Assembly: GCF_003150675.1 (NCBI RefSeq)
Contig: NZ_QGGB01000006.1
Coordinates: forward strand, 1-64,000
Direction of reading: 5' to 3'
DNA length: 64,000 nt
Source of the DNA: Rhodohalobacter mucosus
Lineage (GTDB): Bacteria > Bacteroidota > Rhodothermia > Balneolales > Balneolaceae
A program made the position numbers and the translations under genes. The notes beneath the pieces were generated by a model that was given only the letters and a program-made list of their open reading frames with translations, searched no databases and was not told where the DNA came from. Of the stretch, positions 48,434 to 56,865 are shown one piece after another; within the stretch, counting starts at the first letter, position 1, and the number at the start of each line of letters is the position of its first letter.

Positions 48434-48883
48434 TTAGCTCTGCTGCAAGTCAAACTCCTCTCCGGTTCGGTAAACCGTAGCCTTCATAACGGCAAGGAGG
48501 TCTTCCTTTTCATTCAGGACGCGAACCTCAAAAAGGCCCGTTTTATGTGTCAGGTTGATGCATTCGGATACGGCAACCAGGCGATCACCGGCCGTGCTTT
48601 TCTTTGTGAACGAGATGGAGTTATCGATCGCAAGTGATACGCGCCCATAGGTGGCTGCCGAAAAGGCCAGTGCGCTGTCGGCCAGGGAGAAGAGAATCCC
48701 GCCGTGGGTCACCCGGTATCCGTTCAGCATCTGTTCGCTTACCGGACAGGTGATTTTGCAGTACCCTTCGCGAACCTCCAGCACGGAAACGCCCATCCAC
48801 CGGCTGAACGCGTCATCCTTCATCATCCGGTTTACGATCTCTTCCGGCCTGTTTGAACCGGAAGGGTTACTCGCTCTGCTCAT
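48434..48883 (-). CDS. paaI: Hotdog thioesterase PaaI
   Basis: This 149-residue protein is a single hotdog fold with YRVTHGGILFSLADSALAFSAATYG, the active-site helix of PaaI-type acyl-CoA thioesterases. It is thought to hydrolyse ring-hydroxylated phenylacetyl-CoA that stalls the pathway. It overlaps the end of paaH by 17 bases and closes the paa cluster. A start at 48883 fits the coupling. Confidence 0.85.
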   Translation of the reverse strand: MSRASNPSGSNRPEEIVNRMMKDDAFSRWMGVSVLEVREGYCKITCPVSEQMLNGYRVTHGGILFSLADSALAFSAATYGRVSLAIDNSISFTKKSTAGDRLVAVSECINLTHKTGLFEVRVLNEKEDLLAVMKATVYRTGEEFDLQQS

Positions 48884-50045
48884 GAAATGTATCTCCGTTA
48901 ATTACAACGCGTTTAAGAAGGGGATTGGGTCTGTACCGGTCCTCAAGATACTCTTCATAAAGGCCGTCCATCCACTCCATCACCGTGGCCGGACCCATCT
49001 CGTCGGCCCATTCAAGCAGACCTTTGGGATAGTTCACCCCGTTGGTCATCGCCAGGTCCACGTCTTTGGCTGAGGCAATATTCATAAAAACCGCATCGGC
49101 CGCCTCGTTGATTAGCATGGCCAGGATGCGGTGCAGAATAAGCTCTCCTTTTGCTTCGTCCTTTTCAGGCTCGGGAGCCCCGGCGCCGTCACGGTAATCG
49201 TAGAAACCGATGCCCGATTTTTTACCCAGCCGGCCCGCCTCCACCAGCCGTTTTTGCGCAAACGACGGCTTGAAGCGGGGGTCGTAGTAAAACTCTTTGA
49301 ATACCGATTCGGTCACCTTGTAGTTTACATCGTGGCCAATCAGATCCATCAGCTCAAACGGACCCATCCGGAACCCGCCGAGCTCCTTCATGGCCCAGTC
49401 GATCGTTGCAGGATCCGCAATGCCTTCCTCATAGATTCGCAGCGCTTCACCATAAAACGGTCGTGCTACGCGGTTTACGATAAACCCGGGGGTGTCTTTT
49501 GCAGCAACGGTGACTTTCTCCCAGGAATCAATCAGAGACCGCGTGGCTGCCGTGATATTTTCTTCAGTGGATATGCCCGGAATGATCTCCACCAGCTTCA
49601 TAAGCGGAGCCGGATTGAAAAAGTGTACGCCCAGAAAACGGTTCGGATAGTTCAGGGCAGAGGAGATGGAGGCGATAGAGAGGGAGGAGGTGTTGGATGC
49701 CAGAACGGCATCCCTGTCAACAAATTTTTCGATATTGGAGAAGACGTTCTTTTTAACCTCCAGGTCTTCCACAATGGCCTCAATCACAAATCCGCACGGT
49801 TTTACTGACGAGAGTTCGTTTGTGAAGGTGATGCGCTCCAGGATACCGTCAACCTGTTCCCGGGTCATCCGTTCCTTTTCAATCTGGCGGTTCAGGATTT
49901 TTTCGAGTCCGCTGCGGGAGGAGTCGAGCTGATCGGGATAGGCGTCATAAAGAATCACCTCGTGGTTAAATGTGGACGCTATCTGGGCAATGCCCGTCCC
50001 CATGGTTCCCGCTCCGATAATCCCGATCACTGTATTCTTGTCCAA
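48867..50045 (-). CDS. paaH: 3-hydroxyacyl-CoA dehydrogenase PaaH
   Basis: This 392-residue NAD-dependent dehydrogenase has GIIGAGTMGTGIAQIAS at ~8-24, the catalytic His-containing FLGVHFFNPAPLMKLVEIIPG and two C-terminal helical domains (a duplicated 3HCDH_C region). In the paa context it oxidises 3-hydroxyadipyl-CoA to 3-oxoadipyl-CoA. It is longer than the ~280-residue short form because of the second C-terminal domain. It is separated from paaG by a toxin-antitoxin insertion. Confidence 0.88.
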   Translation of the reverse strand: MDKNTVIGIIGAGTMGTGIAQIASTFNHEVILYDAYPDQLDSSRSGLEKILNRQIEKERMTREQVDGILERITFTNELSSVKPCGFVIEAIVEDLEVKKNVFSNIEKFVDRDAVLASNTSSLSIASISSALNYPNRFLGVHFFNPAPLMKLVEIIPGISTEENITAATRSLIDSWEKVTVAAKDTPGFIVNRVARPFYGEALRIYEEGIADPATIDWAMKELGGFRMGPFELMDLIGHDVNYKVTESVFKEFYYDPRFKPSFAQKRLVEAGRLGKKSGIGFYDYRDGAGAPEPEKDEAKGELILHRILAMLINEAADAVFMNIASAKDVDLAMTNGVNYPKGLLEWADEMGPATVMEWMDGLYEEYLEDRYRPNPLLKRVVINGDTFHEQSE

Positions 50046-50135
50046 ACCTCTAAAGTTGTTATTTGTGTTGTGGCTAACAAATCAAAAATAAGCAATCGGA
50101 AGGCAAAACCAAGCTATTGGATTATAGCTGGAAAA

Positions 50136-50156
50136 ATGATATCATTATGATATCAT
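50136..50156. promoter_or_regulatory. Double palindromic operator of the toxin-antitoxin genes
   Basis: Two copies of the perfect palindrome ATGATATCAT lie at 50136-50145 and 50147-50156, eleven bases centre to centre, so both face the same side of the helix. They sit 20 bases before the antitoxin start. This is the layout expected for ribbon-helix-helix autoregulation; binding has not been shown. Confidence 0.65.
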
Positions 50157-50176
50157 TTAAACAACAAATAGCAAGT

Positions 50177-50413
50177 ATGGCAGATGTATTAATCAGAAAT
50201 ATCGATAAAAAAACGCTTGAAAGGCTGAAAGAGAGAGCTGCAAGAAATAATCGATCCCTGCAAGAGGAGCTGAAAGAGTTAGTGGAATTTCATGCTAAGC
50301 CAGACATTGAAGAAACGAGAGGAAGGGTCAATGAAATTCTTATGAAGTACAAGGCATCGGGAAAAAAATTTCCCGACAGCGGGGATGAATTATCAGATGA
50401 CAGGTCCAGATGA
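50177..50413 (+). CDS. VapB/FitA-like antitoxin
   Basis: The ATG at 50177 gives 78 residues starting MADVLIRNIDKKTLERLKERAARNNRSLQEEL, a typical ribbon-helix-helix DNA-binding domain. An upstream frame start at 50117 would run through the operator. The C-terminal part (about 45-78) should wrap the toxin. It overlaps the PIN toxin gene by four bases (ATGA). Confidence 0.82.
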   Translation: MADVLIRNIDKKTLERLKERAARNNRSLQEELKELVEFHAKPDIEETRGRVNEILMKYKASGKKFPDSGDELSDDRSR

Positions 50414-50820
50414 ACAAACCGGTTATTGATGCTTGTGTAGCCATTAAATGGTTTTTACCTGAAGAAAAGCATGAAGAAGCAGGTATATTGCTGAGTTCTT
50501 ACAACAGCCTGATAGCACCTGATCTGTTTTTCATCGAATTCGATGCCATCGTAACAAAAAAAGTCAGGCAAAGATTGGTTGAACAGAATGATGCTGATAC
50601 AATGGTTCAGGAAATCCGCAAACTGCCTTTTGAGGTTATACCTTATTCAATGATATCCAGGCTTGCTTTTGACCTTTCGTCCACACTGCCAATCACACTA
50701 TACGATGCATGTTACCTTTCAGTCGCCATTGAGTTCAATCAGACGGTAACCACCGCTGATATGAGGTTTTACCGGGGAATCAAACAAACCCCGTTTGCGC
50801 ATTTTGTGGAAACTCTGTAG
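50410..50820 (+). CDS. PIN-domain ribonuclease toxin (VapC-like)
   Basis: This 136-residue protein has the four acidic PIN positions: VIDACVAIKWF (Asp), LFFIEFDAIV (Glu), LYDACYLSVA (Asp) and TADMRFYRGI (Asp). VapC-type toxins cut tRNA or rRNA when released from the antitoxin. The pair is oriented against the surrounding paa genes and interrupts them. Composition is more AT-rich than the paa genes, in keeping with transfer. Confidence 0.85.
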   Translation: MNKPVIDACVAIKWFLPEEKHEEAGILLSSYNSLIAPDLFFIEFDAIVTKKVRQRLVEQNDADTMVQEIRKLPFEVIPYSMISRLAFDLSSTLPITLYDACYLSVAIEFNQTVTTADMRFYRGIKQTPFAHFVETL

Positions 50821-51069
50821 AAGGCTGATAAACGCAAGTCCGGTTTGATAGATTTATCAGAAATTTGTCTGTGCGCGGGATGAATGAGGGTTATGGTATT
50901 CTTTTCCCTTGGAGGCGGTAGCCAATGTAATTAACGGCAAAATTTAATTATTTGAGCCAAACCAAGGCTCAGCACCGAAGGGATCCATATGGAAAAAGTG
51001 GGCTCATTTTTTGGACGCAAATCGAATTCAGAAAATTTCATTAAGGCTTGTGAGCTAGTTAATCATTTA
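50821..51069. other. Gene-free gap after the toxin gene
   Basis: AT-rich non-coding DNA with no convincing frame, terminator or array. It may be residue of the event that inserted the toxin-antitoxin pair. Confidence 0.35.
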
Positions 51070-51232
51070 TACATCCGCAATAAAATCTGAAGCTACCCCT
51101 GCCTTTGCCGATGCGGCTTCGAGCGGGCAGGCCCGGTCCCTTCCCGATCCCGAATGCATTCGGGACGGGACAGGCTCTTGTGAAGGAGGGGACACTCCTT
51201 AACGAATCCCTTTATAGAACTCTAAATAGTTA
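51070..51232. mobile_element. Diverged MITE-like copy next to paaG
   Basis: It contains CCGAATGCATTCGG (a 14-base palindrome), GGGGACACTCCTTAACGAA and TTATAGAACTC, corresponding to the right end of the 17054 element. It ends at the stop codon of paaG (51230-51232). Confidence 0.5.
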
Positions 51233-52009
51233 ACGACCCTTGTACTCCGGTTTTCTTTTTTCCAGAAAGGCTGCGACACCTTCTTTGTAATCGTCGGTCT
51301 TTCCGGCTTCGCTCTGGAGATCAGCTTCCAGGTTGAGCTGCTGCTCCAGGGTGTGATCGAAGGAGCGGTTCACCGCGCGCTTGTAGAGGCCGAATCCTTT
51401 GGTGGGCATGGAGGCCAGTTTTTGTGCAATGTCCCGCACCTCATCGTCCAGCTCTTCACTGTCGACGGCCTTGTAGATCAGACCCCAGTCGACGGCTTTT
51501 CTGGCCGACAGTTTTTCATCCAGCAGGTACATGGCGTTCGACCGTGCCAGTCCGGCCAGGCGGGGTAGAAAGAAGGTGCCGCCGCTGTCGGGGATCAGTC
51601 CGATTTTGCTGAACGCCTGCACAAACTCCGCCTGATCGGACGCGATTACAATATCGCACGCAAATGCGATGTTGGCCCCGGCTCCCGCTGCGGTGCCCTG
51701 CACCGCGCACACCACCGGCTTTTCAAGGCTGCGGATGGCGCGGATAATGGGATTGTAGGTGGTTTGTACCGTGTCGGCCAGCTCATAGTCCGGCTCCTTT
51801 TCGGCCCGCTCCACCACCTCCGGCAGATCCTGTCCCGCACAAAACGCTTTGCCATTGGCCCTGAGCACCACGCACCGCACCTCATCCCGCCCGGCATCCT
51901 TCAGCGCCTCCTGCAGCTCCAGCGCCATCGGCTCGGTAAAACTGTTGTACTTCTCGGGACGGTTAAGGGTGATGCTTAGGATGGAATTTTTGAGGGAAGT
52001 TTCGATCAT
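51230..52009 (-). CDS. paaG: Enoyl-CoA hydratase/isomerase PaaG
   Basis: This 259-residue crotonase-fold enzyme has GKAFCAGQDLPEV, AVQGTAAGAGANIAFACDIVIASD (oxyanion hole) and SKIGLIPDSGGTFFLPRLAG with the catalytic Asp. In the paa cluster it isomerises ring-1,2-epoxyphenylacetyl-CoA to the oxepin. The 5' side abuts a long heptamer array that begins at the start codon. Confidence 0.87.
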   Translation of the reverse strand: MIETSLKNSILSITLNRPEKYNSFTEPMALELQEALKDAGRDEVRCVVLRANGKAFCAGQDLPEVVERAEKEPDYELADTVQTTYNPIIRAIRSLEKPVVCAVQGTAAGAGANIAFACDIVIASDQAEFVQAFSKIGLIPDSGGTFFLPRLAGLARSNAMYLLDEKLSARKAVDWGLIYKAVDSEELDDEVRDIAQKLASMPTKGFGLYKRAVNRSFDHTLEQQLNLEADLQSEAGKTDDYKEGVAAFLEKRKPEYKGR

Positions 52010-52098
52010 GAGTTGCTTGTGGTGGGTTGTCAGTTGTTGGTTGTTAGTTGTAGGTTGCCAGTTGCCAGTTGCCAGTTGCCAGTTGCCGGCCGTCAGTC
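52008..52098. repeat. Heptamer array upstream of paaG
   Basis: Thirteen in-phase units run from the paaG start codon outwards: GTGGGTT, GTCAGTT, GTTGGTT, GTTAGTT, GTAGGTT, then four GCCAGTT, GCCGGCC and GTCAGTC. Confidence 0.88.
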
Positions 52099-52207
52099 AT
52101 TGTTTTCCGCTCCCATTTCCACTGATTCAGTATATCATCGCCAAAAGTGATAGGGTTCTAAAGTGATAAAGTACTTAAGAAAAGGCACCGTAGCCAACAT
52201 GAAAGTC

Positions 52208-52291
52208 CTTTTCACTTTTGCCTTTTGCCTTTTCACTTCAATTAAATCGCTCATCGCTAGTCGCCAGTCGTCCATCGCAAGTCGCTCAGAT
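52208..52291. repeat. Heptamer array at the paaD stop
   Basis: Twelve in-phase units drift from CTTTTCA and CTTTTGC through TAAATCG, CTCATCG, CTAGTCG and CCAGTCG to CTCAGAT. The paaD stop codon (52286-52288) lies inside the last unit. Confidence 0.85.
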
Positions 52292-52801
52292 GCATTTAAA
52301 GTGTTCAAATGGCTGGTGGCAGTTGTTGCAGTAGTATTGCGATTTGCAGGCGGTGGAGCCGAATTCGCTTTGGAGCTCTGTATCGAAGGAGTCGCAGTAG
52401 GGGCAGGGGACCACCTTTTGGGATCCTTTCAATGACGTCAGAAAATCACTGCTTTCGTCGGTCTTTTCGGGCGGTGCGATGCCGTAATCCTTCAGCTTCT
52501 TTTTGGCGTGCTCGGTCATCCAGTCGGTGGTCCATGTTTCGGAAAAATCGGTGACCACCCGGAAATTCTCTACGCCTTTCTCCTTCAGCTTTTTGTGGAT
52601 CTCCATCTCGATCGCGTTCATCGCCGGGCACCCGGAGTAGGTGGGCGTGATCTTCACAACCACCGTATCGCCGTCCATCTCCACCTTCCGCACAATCCCC
52701 ATCTCCACCACGTTCAATACGGGTATCTCCGGGTCGATGACCTCTTCAAGCCAAGCCCAAATCTCGGATTTTTGGGTTGATGTGGGTTCTTTAACGGGCA
52801 T
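52286..52801 (-). CDS. paaD: Phenylacetyl-CoA epoxidase subunit PaaD
   Basis: This 171-residue protein has an N-terminal MIP18/DUF59-like domain (WLEEVIDPEIPVLNVVEMGIVRKVE, KITPTYSGCPAMNAIE) and a C-terminal zinc-ribbon-like region with CPYC, Cys and YYCNNCHQPFEHFKC. PaaD is needed to mature the epoxidase, probably through metal-centre assembly. The stop codon lies inside a heptamer array and another array begins five bases from the start. Confidence 0.9.
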   Translation of the reverse strand: MPVKEPTSTQKSEIWAWLEEVIDPEIPVLNVVEMGIVRKVEMDGDTVVVKITPTYSGCPAMNAIEMEIHKKLKEKGVENFRVVTDFSETWTTDWMTEHAKKKLKDYGIAPPEKTDESSDFLTSLKGSQKVVPCPYCDSFDTELQSEFGSTACKSQYYCNNCHQPFEHFKCI

Positions 52802-52805
52802 GAAA

Positions 52806-52861
52806 TGTTAGTTGTTGGTTGTTAGTGTTCAGTTGTGGGTTGCAAGATCGCAATTGGCGAC
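52806..52861. repeat. Heptamer array upstream of paaD
   Basis: Eight in-phase units (TGTTAGT, TGTTGGT, TGTTAGT, GTTCAGT, TGTGGGT, TGCAAGA, TCGCAAT, TGGCGAC) begin five bases from the paaD start codon. Confidence 0.82.
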
Positions 52862-52893
52862 TCAGAATTTTATTACTACTAATCTCATTTCAC

Positions 52894-53076
52894 TTCCTTT
52901 TGAGTGATCAAAAGGAACAAAAATCACCGGCGAGCAGATTATTTGGCGAAAGCTTCCTCCATTTCGCTAAAGAACATCAATGGTCCATCAAAATCATCAT
53001 AATTGATTCAATTTCACCGGTATGATGTTCTTTTTAACGCTGCACTCCGGAATCTTTTAATTCGCCGAATAATCTG
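52894..53076. repeat. Long-hairpin element, full copy A
   Basis: A perfect 10-base stem with GTGA loop lies at 52894-52917. A second, long imperfect hairpin follows with outer arms 52935-52950 and 53061-53076 (15 of 16 pair) and inner arms AAAGAACATCA / TGATGTTCTTT (52969-52979, 53023-53033). No coding frame exists. A second full copy is at 57758-57939. Confidence 0.82.
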
Positions 53077-53228
53077 CAGGCGGGGAATGAAGTGTGATCT
53101 ACGATGGACGATGGTTGATGTTTGATTTGGAATAGATCAAATATATCGTCTATTGACCATTGACCATTGACCATTGACTTTTTATAAATCAGAAGTCGCT
53201 CATCGCTCATCGTACATCACATATCCCC
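53077..53228. repeat. Tail shared by hairpin-element copies
   Basis: This segment follows copy A and recurs after the half copies near 58.77 and 60.02 kb. It includes three ATTGACC heptamers (about 53152-53178), GATGGACGATGG words and CTCATCG words. Confidence 0.78.
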
Positions 53229-53229
53229 T

Positions 53230-53261
53230 GGTTCTCTGTTCATCCGTTCGTCTGTTTCCTT
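53230..53261. repeat. Octamer array at the paaC stop
   Basis: Four 8-base units (GGTTCTCT, GTTCATCC, GTTCGTCT, GTTTCCTT). The last two bases belong to the paaC stop codon (53260-53262). Confidence 0.75.
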
Positions 53262-54048
53262 ACTTCCACTCCGCATCCGGGTAACTTCTTCGCAAAAACT
53301 GCATTTCGGCGAGGAGGCGGCCCAGGTGTTCGGTGTGCTGACCCGATCGTGCGCCGCTGTACATATACTGTTCGTCGCCCGGCATCGTGATCGTGGCTTC
53401 ATCGAGCGTTTCGCCCACCAGTTTCAGCCACTCTTTCTTTAATGACGAGACATCCGTGAAAAGATTGTGCTGAACGGCCGCATCGGCAGCTCCGTCCATC
53501 TCAAACATCTCCCCGGTGTACATCCACAGTTCATCAAACGCATCCTGCATGCGGCGATGGCTCTCCTCGGTGCCGTCGCCCAGGCGCAGCACCCACTCGC
53601 GGCTGTGGCGAAAATGGTACTGAATTTCCTTAAAGTGCTTGTTGAGCATGCCCCGGAACTGCTCGTCATCCACGTGTTCCGTGAGCTCCCTGTAGAGCAG
53701 GTAGCTGTAGACGCTGAACAGGAACAGTCGTGCAATAGTGTATGCAAAATCGCCGCGCGGCGGCTCCATCATGGCAATATTCTTAAAGTCGATATCGTCG
53801 CGGAAATAGGCGTAATGGTCCTCATCCGCTTTTCCCTCCAGCTCGGCCGCATAGCCGTAGAGCGAGGAGGCGTGGCCGATCATATCGAGCGCCGCGTTGG
53901 CCAGGGCAAGGTCTTCTTCAAGTTCGGGCCCGTGTCCGGCCCACTCCGATAGGCGATGGCCCAGGATCAGCCGGTCGTCGGCCAGCCGAAGCAGCATCTC
54001 AACCAGGGCGTCCTTTTTGGTACTCGGTATGGTGTCGAAGGTGGACAT
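53260..54048 (-). CDS. paaC: Phenylacetyl-CoA epoxidase subunit PaaC
   Basis: This 262-residue ferritin-like protein has LLRLADDRLILGHRLSEWAGHGPELEEDLALANAALDMIGHA and HFKEIQYHFRHSREWVLRLGDGTEESHRRM. PaaC is the non-catalytic structural partner of PaaA in the epoxidase core that epoxidises the ring of phenylacetyl-CoA. Gaps on both sides (262 and 458 bases) are filled with repeat arrays. Confidence 0.93.
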   Translation of the reverse strand: MSTFDTIPSTKKDALVEMLLRLADDRLILGHRLSEWAGHGPELEEDLALANAALDMIGHASSLYGYAAELEGKADEDHYAYFRDDIDFKNIAMMEPPRGDFAYTIARLFLFSVYSYLLYRELTEHVDDEQFRGMLNKHFKEIQYHFRHSREWVLRLGDGTEESHRRMQDAFDELWMYTGEMFEMDGAADAAVQHNLFTDVSSLKKEWLKLVGETLDEATITMPGDEQYMYSGARSGQHTEHLGRLLAEMQFLRRSYPDAEWK

Positions 54049-54054
54049 GTGTAG

Positions 54055-54152
54055 TTTTGAGTTTTGAGTGTTTGGTTTTGAGTGGGCGTGGGTTACGGGT
54101 TTTGAGTTTCGTGTTGCGGAATGTCAGTTGATAGTAGTTGGTTGTGAGTTGG
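54055..54152. repeat. Heptamer array upstream of paaC
   Basis: About fourteen units begin seven bases from the paaC start: TTTTGAG (three), TGTTTGG, TGGGCGT, GGGTTAC, then more degenerate words ending in TGGTTGT and GAGTTGG. The later units fit the 7-base phase less strictly. Confidence 0.7.
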
Positions 54153-54230
54153 CAACTTTCGATAATGTTCCGTGCCCTACACTTTTTCGGTTAATCTGTT
54201 GGTCAGTTGTTCTGTTTTTCTGTTTTCCCA

Positions 54231-54314
54231 GTCGCAAGTCGCCAGTCGCCAGTCACAAATCGCCGGTCGCAAATCACCCGTCTCACGTTTGACGTCTGAC
54301 GTCTGACGTCTCAC
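54231..54314. repeat. Heptamer array containing the paaB stop
   Basis: Twelve units in perfect phase: GTCGCAA, GTCGCCA (two), GTCACAA, ATCGCCG, GTCGCAA, ATCACCC, GTCTCAC, GTTTGAC, GTCTGAC (two), GTCTCAC. The paaB stop codon (54311-54313, minus strand) is part of the last unit. Confidence 0.9.
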
Positions 54315-54616
54315 TTCCTCTTTTTCACCGCTCTGGGGACACTATAAAACTGCGGATGGCGGTAGGGTTTGTCGTTGGCCGGGTCGAAAAAGGGTCCCGC
54401 GTCTTCCGGGGCGGAGGCTACAATCTGGTCGGACGGCACCACCCAGAAAGCAATTCCCTCGCTGCGCCGCGCATATGTGTCGCGCGCATTCTGAAGCGCC
54501 ATCTCCGCGTCAGGAGCATGAACGCTGCCCGCATGTTCAAACGGTTTGCCGTCCTTAGGCTGATAAAACACCTCCCAGAGAGGCCATTCATGTTTAGTTT
54601 CTGTCTGTTCTGTCAT
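54311..54616 (-). CDS. paaB: Phenylacetyl-CoA epoxidase subunit PaaB
   Basis: This 101-residue protein has the family sequence WPLWEVFYQPKDGKPFEHAGSVHAPDAEMALQNARDTYARRSEGIAFWVVPSDQI. PaaB bridges PaaAC dimers in the epoxidase complex. Its last codons (KKRK) are followed by a stop codon that is formed by a heptamer unit. Confidence 0.94.
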   Translation of the reverse strand: MTEQTETKHEWPLWEVFYQPKDGKPFEHAGSVHAPDAEMALQNARDTYARRSEGIAFWVVPSDQIVASAPEDAGPFFDPANDKPYRHPQFYSVPRAVKKRK

Positions 54617-54681
54617 TCAAATAAATATTTTCCGGTTAAGGCAGCCGGATGCATCCCGCCGACGTCCCTTCAGACACTTAC

Positions 54682-54729
54682 ATTCGTTAATTCTTTAATT
54701 CGTTAACACGTAAATACTTCAGTACGTTA
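54682..54729. repeat. Octamer array containing the paaA stop
   Basis: Six 8-base units (ATTCGTTA, ATTCTTTA, ATTCGTTA, ACACGTAA, ATACTTCA, GTACGTTA). The last three bases are the paaA stop codon (54727-54729). Confidence 0.78.
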
Positions 54730-55671
54730 TGACGCTTTTTCCTCACGCAGTTTCTTCTTCCGTGCATGTTCCATGGCGGCTTCGCGCACCCAAGCGCCGT
54801 CTTCATATGCTTTGCGGCGCGCTTTCATACGCTCCCTGTTCATCGGTCCGTCGCCCTTCACCACGCTCCAGAACTCATCCCATGGAATGTCGCCGAAATC
54901 CCAGTGGCCCGTCTCCTCATTGTAGGTCAGGTCCGGATCGGGCAGCGTGATGCCGATCGCCTCCGCTTCCATCACGGTGCGGTCTACAAAGTGCCGGCGA
55001 AGCTCATCGTTGGTTTTGGTCTTCACGCCCCACTTAATCAGCTCTGCGCTGTTTGGGGAGTCGGTGTCGTGCGGGCCAAACATCATCAGTGTGGGCCACC
55101 ACCAGCGGTTTACCGCATCCTGGGCCATTTTTTTCTGCTCGGGCGTGCCGTCGGCCATTTTGGCCAGCATCTCATATCCCTGCTTCTTGTGAAAACTCTC
55201 TTCCTTGCAGATGCGCAGGTTGGCCCGCGAATAGGGTCCATATGAGGACTTGGCCAGCATCGTCTGGTTCACAATTGCGGCGCCGTCCACCAGCCAGCCG
55301 ATCACGCAGATGTCGGCATAGGTGAGGGTGGGGTAGTTGAAGATGCTGGAGTATTTGGCCTTGCCGTAGAGATAATCCTCTACCAGCTTCTGACGCCGCA
55401 CACCCAGGGTTTCGGTGGCGCTGTAGAGGTAAAGACCGTGGCCGGCCTCATCCTGCACCTTGGCCAGCAGCACCATCTTGCGTTTCAGGGAGGGAGCGCG
55501 GGTGATCCAGTTGCCTTCGGGCAGCATGCCCACAATTTCGGAGTGTGCGTGCTGACTCATCATGCGGATAAGCTGCTGGCGGTACCGCTCGGGCATCCAG
55601 TCCTTGGGCTCTATTTTTTCTCCCGCGTCAATTCGTTTCTGAAAGTCGTCAAGTTGTTCCTGCGTGTCCAT
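54727..55671 (-). CDS. paaA: Phenylacetyl-CoA epoxidase catalytic subunit PaaA
   Basis: This 314-residue diiron protein has the metal-binding DEAGH at ~74-78 ([20 protein letters not shown]) and a second ExxH in [15 protein letters not shown]. It carries out ring epoxidation of phenylacetyl-CoA with electrons from PaaE, which is not in this window. It is the first gene of the cluster; the promoter should lie in 55672-55932, shared with the divergent isomerase gene. Confidence 0.95.
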   Translation of the reverse strand: MDTQEQLDDFQKRIDAGEKIEPKDWMPERYRQQLIRMMSQHAHSEIVGMLPEGNWITRAPSLKRKMVLLAKVQDEAGHGLYLYSATETLGVRRQKLVEDYLYGKAKYSSIFNYPTLTYADICVIGWLVDGAAIVNQTMLAKSSYGPYSRANLRICKEESFHKKQGYEMLAKMADGTPEQKKMAQDAVNRWWWPTLMMFGPHDTDSPNSAELIKWGVKTKTNDELRRHFVDRTVMEAEAIGITLPDPDLTYNEETGHWDFGDIPWDEFWSVVKGDGPMNRERMKARRKAYEDGAWVREAAMEHARKKKLREEKAS

Positions 55672-55932
55672 AAAAGCGCTTTTTTAAATCGTTGGTGGAG
55701 CTTTTTGAAGTATGCTCATAACGTAAATATAGGAATTTCAGTTCAAAGGTCTACGCCTTTTCAGGCAGGAGGCGCCGGATGCGACGGCGCCCGGCTGTAA
55801 GCTGCCCACGCGCAGACACTCAGCCAAATCGCATCCTGTGGTTTACCTTTGGCTTTTTTCTGTTATTTTATCCGCTGTCGGCAGGGCGATACCTGCTTTT
55901 CAACTCAGTCACAAAGCAAAAACGCACACAGT

Positions 55933-56865
55933 ATGGACCGTAAAACTTTTCTTTCGCGTATGGGCTACACCGCAATCGGCGGAGCCGCACTTTTTTCAAC
56001 CCCGTTCGGACTGACCGGCTGCACCCCGGGGACACAGGATGCTGAGATGTTTTTTGATATCTCCCTGGCTCAGTGGTCGCTCAACAACTCATTTTTTAAC
56101 GGATCACTGGATCCGATCAATTTTGCGCGAATCGCACGTCAGCAGTTTGATATCGGCGCGGTGGAGTATGTGAACCGTTTTTATACGGATCATGTGACCG
56201 ATCAGGGCTACCTGAATGAATTGAGAAACATTGCAAATGGGGAAGGCGTGGAGAGCGTTCTGATTATGTGCGATAATGAAGGCGCACTGGGTGATCCGGA
56301 TCCGGCTGCACGTCAGCAGGCAGCGGAAAATCATTACAAATGGCTGGATATGGCCTCTTTTCTCGGCTGCCACTCCATCCGGGTGAATGCGGCCAGCTCC
56401 GGCAGCTACGAAGAGCAGATGCAGCGGGCTGCCGATGGACTGCGACGCCTCAGCGAGCATGCAGCAGGTATGAATCTTGGAGTGATCGTGGAAAACCACG
56501 GCGGACTCTCCAGCAATGCGGAGTGGCTGGTGGGCGTCATCGAGATGGTGGATATGGAGAACTGCGGTACGCTGCCCGATTTTGGAAATTTCCGCATTTC
56601 ACAGGATGAAACCTACGACAACTACCGGGGAACCGAAGAGCTGATGCCCTACGCCAAAGGGGTGAGCGCAAAAAGCTACGCGTTTGATGACAACGGCAAC
56701 GAAGCCAACCTGGACTACATGCGCCTGATGCAGATTGTGAAAGACGCAGGCTACACCGGCTATGTGGGCATTGAGTACGAAGGCGATGAACTTAGCGAAA
56801 GTGACGGAATTATGGCGACGAAGGAACTTTTGATGAGAGTTGGGAAAGAACTTGCCGATGGGTGA
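55933..56865 (+). CDS. TIM-barrel sugar isomerase/epimerase-like protein
   Basis: The ATG at 55933 gives 310 residues with a signal that ends in a lipobox-like LTGC (MDRKTFLSRMGYTAIGG...) and resembles a Tat-type start. The body is an AP endonuclease 2 / xylose isomerase-like barrel: AVEYVNRFYTDH, IRVNAASSG, GVIVENHGGLSSNAEWL, PDFGNFRIS and VGIEYEGDELSE. Substrate is unknown. The last codons (Asp-Gly-stop) are made of the first GATGGGT unit of the following array. Confidence 0.85.
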   Translation: MDRKTFLSRMGYTAIGGAALFSTPFGLTGCTPGTQDAEMFFDISLAQWSLNNSFFNGSLDPINFARIARQQFDIGAVEYVNRFYTDHVTDQGYLNELRNIANGEGVESVLIMCDNEGALGDPDPAARQQAAENHYKWLDMASFLGCHSIRVNAASSGSYEEQMQRAADGLRRLSEHAAGMNLGVIVENHGGLSSNAEWLVGVIEMVDMENCGTLPDFGNFRISQDETYDNYRGTEELMPYAKGVSAKSYAFDDNGNEANLDYMRLMQIVKDAGYTGYVGIEYEGDELSESDGIMATKELLMRVGKELADG

